A DNA stretch of 64,000 nt from Gordius sp. MW1 (lineage: Eukaryota; Nematomorpha; Gordioida; Gordea; Gordiidae): assembly GCA_964036665.1 (NCBI GenBank), contig OZ038526.1:25482001-25546000 (forward strand), read 5' to 3'. The stretch's first letter is position 1. Each line of letters begins with the position of its first letter. Position numbers and translations under genes: made by a program. The notes beneath the pieces are model-generated. The model saw nothing but the letters and a program-made list of their open reading frames with translations, did not search any database and had not been told where the DNA came from. Below are positions 56,690 through 64,000 of the stretch, piece by piece.

Positions 56690-57844
56690 TCTTATATATA
56701 AAAATGAAACTATGTGTGTATGCCGCCACAAATTTTGTAAAACTACCAGACCGATTTGGCTCAAAATTTCACAGTTTATTCCCGAGCATGTTTTAGTTCG
56801 AGCCTAATCGGTCCAGTAGTTTTCGAGAGGTCAAGTTTTTTTTGTTTTATAAGTTTTGGCACTTAATAAAGACGTCATATTGTGACAACAATCAAATTTA
56901 ATAATGATAAGACGTTTATTTTTATTCAGAAACAATACAATAATCAGAATTGTTTTAAAGGTAAATTTTTTTCCATCCCGATAATCTACAAATAATCGGA
57001 GCCTTTTTTCCATCCCGACAATCTACAAATAATCGGAGCCGCTAACAATTTTGGAAATCTACCAGACCGATTTGGTTCAAAATTTCACACTTCATTCCTG
57101 ACACTCTGGAATGCGATAAAAATATGCACAATCATCATCTGGGATGAATGTACGATGGCACATAAAAAAGCACTCGAGGCGCTGGATTGTATACTCCGAG
57201 ATTTGAGACAGATTGCACGTCCTATGGGAGGAGCTCTCTTGCAGCTAGCCGGTGACTTCCGTCAAACCTTGCCAGTCATCCCAAAGTAAACACCCTCAGA
57301 TGAGCTTAATGCTTGCCTGAAAGCGTCATATCTTTGGAGAAGTGTGAAGATAATCACGCTAACCACCAACATGTGCGTTCATTTACTTCAAGATGATTCG
57401 GCGCAACCGTTTGCTAACCAACTGTTGGACTTGGGAGACGGTAAATTTCCAATTGAACCTACAACGCACGAAATATTATTTCAATCGCATGGTGTTCCCG
57501 AAATTCTTATTAACTTCACAAATCACGACTGGCTTGAACGGGCTACCTTGGCTCCGAAGAATGACGACGTGAACAAAATAAATAATCGCATTCTAATGAA
57601 CATTCCCGGTGAACCATTTACTTACACATCTGTTGACACAGTTATCGATGCAGATCAGGCGGTGAATTATCCAACTGAATTTCTAAATTCATAGGAACCA
57701 TCGGGAATGCCACCTCACAAATTGATTCTGAAATTGGTTCACCTATAATGATCCTTCGCAATTTAAATCCACCTAAGTTGTGTAACGGAACCAGCATCGG
57801 GAACCCGGGTAAATGGCAAAACAACGTTTGCCGGGTTCATCTAG
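56690..57844 (+). mobile_element. Helitron-like element with PIF1 helicase fragment
   Basis: Starts TCTTATATATAAAAATGAAA after A and ends AACGTTTGCCGGGTTCATCTAG. The next base is A rather than the usual T, so the right boundary is slightly uncertain. It carries a broken helicase; the replication-initiator part is missing. Confidence 0.75.
57131..57694 (+). pseudogene. PIF1-type helicase fragment of a Helitron
   Basis: One frame reads IWDECTMAHKKALEALD (Walker B, DE), RPMGGALLQLAGDFRQTLPV (motif III), SYLWRSVKIITLTTNM, ATLAPKNDDVNKINNRIL and PGEPFTYTSVD. A TAA at 57287-57289 interrupts it and the Walker A region is absent, so it is inactive. Further weak homology continues past the stop at 57692. 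Confidence 0.9.
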
Positions 57845-58525
57845 AATTAGATAAAGCATAAAAACTTCTAAAAATCTCATGATTTAAGATTTAATCTATT
57901 ACGGTGTCATTAAATACTCTATTGTGCTTTTGAAATCGTTAAGCCGGTGCTCAAAAATCTCGAGCCACATTAGCTTAACTTGTATAATTATTCAAACTAA
58001 TTGATCACCAATTTATAATTACCGCATCATGCAGGATGATTAACTGCGAAATTCGTGATATTTACTATTCCATCAGAACTCATTCTAAGCCTAAAATTTT
58101 GTCATATTTTATAATGATATATAATATTTACTACACTTAGGGATTTTTACCAAATATATTCCATACATATTAATCACACTTGATCTTAAATAAATTTAGA
58201 TCATGCAAATTAAAATACACAATAATTTACTAAAATCTAACGATCAGTAAAAAGTCGAGAACTCGGAAAAAATCTCGTCTCGTCCCGACATAAATATTCT
58301 AGTCTCGATCTCGACATCAAAATTCTCGTCTCGTCTCTGCTTTTCGAGACGAGACCGAGAATTTTCTCGGTTTTTCCGCATCACAACTTCTAGCTAAAAA
58401 ACGATTAAAAAACTTATCCTAACTACCAAAGGCTCATAACAATTTAAATTTTGAGCTTGAATCGGTGTTAGCCTAATAAAAAATCAGGCTTTGGCAAATT
58501 AAAATAAAGCTTGCAGGGCTGTACT

Positions 58526-59978
58526 TAGAGATTTGCATAAAAATATAAATAAATTATAAGCCAGGGCCCGGCCCGCTAACCCGGCCCGGGCCCGTAAATC
58601 TTTTTATTTTTATTTCTTTTGTTTAGTTTTATTTATCGATAAGGTAAACAATATGTATGTGTTAAAAATGTGAATAAAAATTTTGTAAAAATAAGAAATC
58701 GGTAATTCCCGGTCACTCGAGTTTTTCTATCTTTTAAGAAACGACGTACATGGAAAAAATATTTTTACAAGTGGCACTTCATGATAATAAAACCATATAA
58801 GCCAAATAAACTTTTAAAACCCTTATTTAGGTTATAATGTTTTTAATTAAGTTACTTAGCTCTTTGCTTTTCCACCATTTTAAATAATTAGGTTATTGAT
58901 GTAAAATGAAAAAACAGTGATAAAAGTAACTTGAAGAAATAAATTTTAAAATCTGTTTTAAATTTGTTAATGATAGTGAGTAAATACATTTTGGCATTTG
59001 GCCGAAGTCAGATAAAGTAGAGGTTAGCAACGGTCAGCATTAATTTGCAGGGAACTGTTTAGCCAGTTTCGCATTCATCCGTTATAAAATAACAACCTAG
59101 ACATATTGCCAAAAGAGATTCACAAAGAAGCAAATATAAATAGCAATTAACCAAAATTGTGGCCTCAGGCCGGGTCAGACAAATTAGATGTAAGCAAAAG
59201 TCAGCATTAATTTGCAGGGAATTATAGGCAGTTTTGCAATTATCCGATATATAGCAACAACCTAGATTTGCCCAAAGAAATTTATTAATAATGGTAATCA
59301 GTCGGACACAAAATCAATAATGGAATTTGAGCTTGGGCGAGGTGAAAAAAGTAAAGCCAACCAGCGGTCAGCAAAATAAAAGTCTTTTACAGAAGCATAA
59401 GACACAGCCTTTAGAAACCCATAAACAAGTTGGACAGGACAGGGTGGACAGGACAGGATGGACAGGACGGATAACCAAAAGAGAGCCCATAAATTGCATA
59501 GCATTAATAATATTAAGTTAATAATATTGCTTGAGGGTATAAATGGGGAGGCAGGGATGGGCAGCTGCCCCCTTCCAAATTCTAAAATTCTTGATGAAAA
59601 AAACATTTTTTGCCCTATCTAAATTGCCCCCCCCCCTCTAATTTAAATTGACTCCACCTATGGGATCACGTGTATAAATTATCTTTAACATTTATAATGC
59701 AGGTTGAGATATTGATTAATTAATGAGCTAGGATGAAAACAAAATTTAACTTTCATTGTTAATTTAATATAAATAAAATAATTATAAATTAGAACATTTT
59801 AAAATCACCTTCTTTTATACTAAATCTAACTAATTTTTTAACGGGCTTTTAATGGGCCTTAAGTATAACTAGGCCCGGCCCGAGCCCGTTAAGTTATATA
59901 TCGGGTCCAGGCCCGGCCCCTTGTTTTCTTTTTAAGCAGAAGCCCGTCCAAGCCCGGCCCGGGCCGTGCAGGTCTCTA
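58526..59978. mobile_element. hAT-like non-autonomous element, TAGAGA family
   Basis: 1,453 bp. Ends TAGAGATTTGCATAAAA and CGTGCAGGTCTCTA. Flanked by GCTGTACT (58518-58525) and GCTGTACC (59979-59986). Subterminal GGCCCGGCCCG runs on both sides. Inside are about two copies of a 170-bp tandem repeat (58995-59330, TCAGCATTAATTTGCAGGGA) and a MITE-B. Confidence 0.9.
59541..59662 (-). repeat. MITE-B nested in the hAT-like element, decayed
   Basis: Poly-G GGGGAGGCAGGGATGGGCAG, then TTTTTTGCCCTATCTAAATT and poly-C, ending CCACCTATG. Confidence 0.65.
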
Positions 59979-59998
59979 GCTGTACCAATGCTCTAAAG

Positions 59999-60409
59999 CA
60001 AAGATCAGTGCTCGGCCCAGCCGACTGCCCGAACCTACCCACCCGGCCCAAGGGCCGGGCAGATGCCGTAAATTTTGACTTTCGGGTAGGCCTGGGCGGT
60101 CACCATAACAAGATTCTGGCAATTCGGGCTCATTGTTGTTTTTAAAATAATGTATTATATTGTTTTTACGTATAATTTGTCACTATTTATTTTGATTTAA
60201 TCCTAGTATAATTTTTTTTTAAATGTAAAGATATTAGTGCAAGGATTTCAAAACAGACCCTTTTGGGCCGGGCAGTTCGAGCAGCTTTTATAATTTGGCA
60301 TGGCCGGCGGACACATAGAAGGGTTCGGGCGGGCTCGGGCCGGCAGATTAATAATAAAATCGGACCGGGTCGGGTTCGGGCGAAAAATCTCTAACAAATT
60401 TGACCTCTG
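59999..60409. mobile_element. hAT-like MITE, CAAAGATCAGTG family
   Basis: 411 bp flanked by a perfect 8-bp duplication CTCTAAAG (59991-59998, 60410-60417). Ends CAAAGATCAGTGC and TTTGACCTCTG. Subterminal GGCCCAGCCGACTGCCCG and CGGGTCGGGTTCGGGCG. Only 20 bp separate it from the preceding hAT-like element. Confidence 0.9.
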
Positions 60410-60743
60410 CTCTAAAGCTTTATTAAGATTTTCGACAAAACTTTGACTTAAATCTATACCATGATTTTAAAAAGAACGATCCTTCTTATGAACACGAAGT
60501 TATTGGGATTGTTAAAATTATTTTAATCAAAATAATAAAATTTGGAAACACTATTGAGGGAAAAATTTTAATAAGTGAAAAAATATCATTGCATTTGATT
60601 CTATTCGAAGTAAAGAATTATAATATATTAGATAATTTTTTGTCATTATTATTTCGGCATCTTGCAGTTTTAATTTATAATGGTTAATTACTTCTGATAA
60701 AAGAGATTTGTCGCAAAAAGGGGATCAAGGGTCTAAACCTTCC

Positions 60744-60896
60744 AAGGGCGTAGCAAGGAGGGGGGCAGGGAGAGGGGGGGGGGGAGCGCCCCCCTCTAAA
60801 TCTAAAAATTTGTTGAAATTTATTAAAATTATGGCTGAAATTTGGAAAAAAATGATTTTGCCCTTCCCTAAATCATTACTGCTTCCCTCTACATGA
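60744..60896 (-). repeat. MITE-B with 8-bp target duplication (7 of 8)
   Basis: Begins AGGGCGTAGCAAGG with poly-G, ends TTCCCTCTACATG. Flanks AACCTTCC and AACCTTCT. Confidence 0.82.
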
Positions 60897-60936
60897 AACC
60901 TTCTAAGGACCTATATAAACTACAATTCTCCTTCTC

Positions 60937-62372
60937 TTCTTTATCAGTTATTTGGTCCCACATTGGTGGCTATGTTTTGATAAGATTTTTCCATCTTGAC
61001 CGGGTGAGTGCCATGTCTTGACTAATCTCTTCAGTTTCCATAACTTTATTGACTTGCCCTTTCCACGTGACACGGGTCGTCCTCTTCCTCTCTTCCCCGG
61101 TACTTCCATGTCCAGTACTTTTCGATTTACGTCATCCGTGCCCCTTCTTAGTATATGCCCATACCACCTTAACCGATTTTCGTTAATCATGTCCGCCATA
61201 GGTTGAATACCCATTTTTGTCATGAGAAAGTCATTCGTCATATCGTCGAGCTTAGTATACCACAAGCTCCACCGTATCATTCTCATCTCTGTGGCTTGTA
61301 ATAGCTTTCCTTCCGTGGTGTTTAATGCCCATGTTTCACTTCCATAGAGTAACACCGGTCTTACGATGGATTTGTAAGCTTTGCTCTTCAATATTGGCAT
61401 TTTCTTGGCGCACATTACACCGGATATACTTCGCCATTTAAGCCATCCTTTTTGGATCCGAGAATCGACTTCCGTTGCGCAACCTCCCTCTTGATGTAGC
61501 ATCGAGCCGAGGTATGTAAACCTGTCTACTTTTGGGTACTTTAGATGGTAATCCAGGGATGGGGTGCCTGTACCGTTCATTTCCATGTATACCGTTTTTC
61601 GATCGTTGACCTTTAAACCATATCCACTTAAGCGCTTTGACCACTTTTCGGCTTCTTCGAAAACTTTCACCCCTGTTTCCTCGCATAGTACTATATCATC
61701 GGCATATAGCATACACCATGGCGATGGCTTTTGAATGTCCCTCTTTATCGTGTCAATAATAATATTAAATAAAAAGGGACTTAAAGCAGAGCCTTGATGT
61801 AATCCAATATTAACCCGAAAAGGTTTAGAGTCACCAACTGTCGTCCTAACGCAAGAGTTTGAGGCTTCATAAATATTTTCCATAAGCAGTATATGTGCGT
61901 CAGGGATTTTTTGCTTCCTCAGGCACCACCATACGCGGGGACCGTGTCATAAGTAGAGTTGTTAAATGCTAATTTGCTTCAACTCCAGCTACCATCTGCT
62001 CGAGTTTCTGCTCGGCCCTCGAGCATTTTTATATGCTACTGTTCTGCCTAGTGCACCGAACAACGAGCACATATTGTGCTAATGCGCATTTTAAGCAACT
62101 CAGTGTGCGTGCTCGCGTCTGGAGTTTGAAGCAAGTTAGCAATTTAACAACTCTAGTCATAAGCTTTCTCCAAGTCGATAAAAACCATATGTAGGTCTTT
62201 CCTCTTTTCACCATACTTATCCATCATTTGTCTTAGGGCGAAGATTGGGTCGATTGTAGATTTGCCGGCTACGAATCCGAATTGATTAGCCGATATTTCC
62301 ACCTCGTTTTTCAGCCTTGTTACTAAGATCCTTTCCATAAGCTTCAAGGAGTGGCAAGTTAGCTTGATTTAT
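60937..62372 (-). pseudogene. RTE-type LINE, best-preserved 3' half (reverse transcriptase)
   Basis: 5'-truncated. Before the inserted MITE it reads SLKLMERILVTRLKNEVE, SANQFGFVAGKSTIDP and HMVFIDLEKAYD. After it, a 311-codon frame (60948-61883) reads IYEASNSCVRTTVGDSKPFR, GLHQGSALSPFLFN, the catalytic box MLYADDIVLCEE, FTYLGSMLHQEGG, LYGSETWALN and RLRWYGHILRR. A one-base deletion near 61935 and the MITE at 61954-62155 break it. The long open frame makes it the youngest copy in the window. Confidence 0.92.
61954..62155. repeat. hAT MITE inserted in the LINE, perfect 8-bp target duplication
   Basis: 202 bp with near-perfect 30-bp inverted ends (TAGAGTTGTTAAAT.. and ..ATTTAACAACTCTA) and a perfect duplication GTCATAAG (61946-61953, 62156-62163). 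Removing it restores the Ala-Tyr-Asp motif of the polymerase. Confidence 0.97.
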
Positions 62373-62723
62373 ACAATTAATTTCCGCTTATGTTTAATTC
62401 TGCTCTTAATATCGATAAGGATAATATAAATCAATTTTGAAATCAATTAATGAATTGGTAGATTCAAAAGAGTAAATAGTGTCATACTTTTTGGTTTTTT
62501 AATACGTTTAGAAGGTACTAAATCAAAAACGGAAGCTAAATATTTTGCCCTATTATAAAGAATTTGATAGTGATCCTCACTTCTAATATCATTTAAGGTA
62601 AGCTATTAACCGTTGAAATTGCATTTATTAAACAAATATTTGGGCTTTATAATATAATTAAAATTCAAAAACAAATAATTATAATCTCCATATTTTTCTT
62701 AATTAAGATAAAATAAAAAAATG

Positions 62724-62852
62724 GCTTACGGCGCCCAGGGGGCTAAGATTTTTCCCTTGGGGGGGGCCTATGGGGCTCGGTTTTTGCTCTTGGGGGGGGG
62801 GGGGGGGGCCGGGCCCCCTGGGCTTCCCCCCCCCCATTCCTAGCTACGCCAC
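62724..62852 (-). repeat. Poly-G/poly-C repeat with GCGTAGCTAGG end
   Basis: Read on the minus strand it begins GTGGCGTAGCTAGGAATGG, then long G runs, and ends GGGCGCCGTAAGCC. Related in style to MITE-B; it cuts the Gypsy RNase H frame. Boundaries uncertain. Confidence 0.6.
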
Positions 62853-63768
62853 TGTCTATGATCCGTCATAATAGTAACGCTTCGTCCTCGTATATATTCA
62901 TTGAACTTTTTTAGTCCATAAACCACCGCAAGCGCCCCTCGTTCGATCGTCAAATACCGGCTTTCGCTATCGTTTAACGCTCTTAAGGCATAGGCCACCA
63001 CTCTCCAATTCTCCCCTGGTGCTCATTACTGTAAGATGGCCCCCTAACATTGTACCAGAGGCGTCTACGACCATGCCAGTCTCCAAATCTCCATTAAAGT
63101 ATGCCAGTACAGGGGCTTTCGTAAGCGCGGACTTGATGGCTTCGAATGCGCTTTGTTGTTCTCCACCCCAGTGGTACATCACGTTTTTTTCATGAGTTTC
63201 TGAACCGGGTGTACGATTTTGGCGTAGTCCTTGATGAACTTTAAAAAATATGCTGATAAACCAAGGAAGGGTTTTGCTTCGTTTTTGTTTGTTAAATTTT
63301 TCCACTGCTTGACTAGTTCGGCCTTATTGTCGTTGATTTGAATCCCCTTGTTACTTATTACGTATCCCAAAAATGTTACTTCCTTTGCCCACAAGATGCT
63401 CTTGGAAATGTTTGGCACGAACCCCCACTTTTGTAACGTTTCAAGGACTTTGAGTAACCGACCGTTGTGGATTTCTTCCGTTTCCCCTGCTATTAGTATA
63501 TCATCGATGTATACCGCTACCCCCTCCATGCCTCCTAATATTTGATCCATTGTTTTTGGAAAATAGCCGCGGCTCAATTTAAGCCAAACGGCATCCGGTT
63601 AATTTTAAATAAGCCATTGTGGGTGGAGATAGTCAATCGTTGGCTCATCTCTGTACCTAATTCAAGCTGTAGGTACGCCTTAGTTAGGTCCAGTTTCGTA
63701 AATAACGCGTAATCGAGTTTATTTAAAAAATCGTCGATTTTGGGCAAGGGGTACAACAAACCTTGTGC
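62853..63768 (-). pseudogene. Ty3/Gypsy polymerase fragment (RT and RNase H), broken
   Basis: From the right: YPLPKIDDFLNKL, FTKLDLTKAYLQLEL, MPFGLN (then a TGA), VYIDDILIAGE (catalytic YIDD), FLGYVISNKGI, HWGGEQQSAFEAIKSALTK, ALNDSESRYLTIERGALAVV and IMTDHR. At least one stop and several frameshifts. The upstream part of the element is replaced by a TTTA repeat and the downstream part by the poly-G repeat. Confidence 0.92.

Positions 63769-64000
<232 letters not shown>

Larger units (their letters stand above)
55762..58386. mobile_element. hAT-like element with CTCGTCTCGGTCTCGA subterminal repeats, holding a Helitron
   Basis: Flanked by a perfect 8-bp duplication CTTCTAGC (55754-55761, 58387-58394). 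Ends TAGTGTTTCGATCTCG and TTTTTCCGCATCACAA. CTCGTCTCGGTCTCGA-like repeats lie at both ends in inverted orientation (55770-55890, 58255-58370). The Helitron at 56690-57844 is nested inside. Confidence 0.88.

Overview
The window is AT-rich, intron-rich animal nuclear DNA crowded with transposon remnants. The best-preserved gene resembles the insect form of its family more than the vertebrate one (for example PHPKTGATALHVAAAKGY and VAAVNSDGD in the ankyrin repeats), so an arthropod-like invertebrate is the best guess. The species cannot be named from the sequence.

Three protein genes are supported. (1) On the minus strand from 32382 to the left edge lies the myosin phosphatase targeting subunit (MYPT/MBS family). 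It has 24 exons whose phases join into 1,252 open codons. The protein has a KIKF PP1-docking motif, ankyrin repeats, a long Ser/Thr/Asn/Pro-rich middle, both classical inhibitory phosphorylation sites (RRSTQGVT and REKRRSTG) and the start of the C-terminal coiled coil. The last exon is off the left edge. (2) On the plus strand at 43469-44222 is a complete cyclophilin H (spliceosomal peptidyl-prolyl isomerase, 174 aa) with seven exons and six introns of only 34-44 nt. (3) On the plus strand at 49688-52048 is a two-exon secreted Ly6/quiver-type protein with ten cysteines.

Almost everything else is mobile DNA. The commonest class is short, non-autonomous elements with terminal inverted repeats, many with 8-bp target-site duplications of the hAT type: a CATGGGCGTAGCCAG family with poly-G tracts, a TAGTGTTGTAAAAACGG/GTCGACC family, TAGAGA..TGCA elements, and several single copies. 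Larger foldback elements lie at 36721-39446, 40658-41188, 41804-42501, 50604-51053, 52188-54696 and 54891-55701. Helitron-like elements end in CTAG at 54422 and 57844, and the second carries a broken PIF1-type helicase. Dead retrotransposons include at least six fragments of one RTE-type LINE, a second LINE at 46.7-47.4 kb, and a Ty3/Gypsy polymerase at 62.9-63.77 kb that runs into a TTTA microsatellite at the right edge.

Region by region: 1-32.4 kb is MYPT, with MITEs in its introns and a 10.4-kb first intron; 32.4-43.4 kb is intergenic with foldbacks and LINE debris; 43.5-44.3 kb is cyclophilin H; 44.8-49.5 kb is LINE remnants plus a tRNA-Leu-like remnant; 49.7-52.0 kb is the Ly6 gene; 52.2-64 kb is a nested transposon block. 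I saw no CRISPR, operon or prokaryotic defence-type system, and nothing I would call a new biological system. The most unusual points are the nested transposon architecture, the tiny cyclophilin introns and a Trp-to-Phe change at the cyclosporin-contact position of cyclophilin H.
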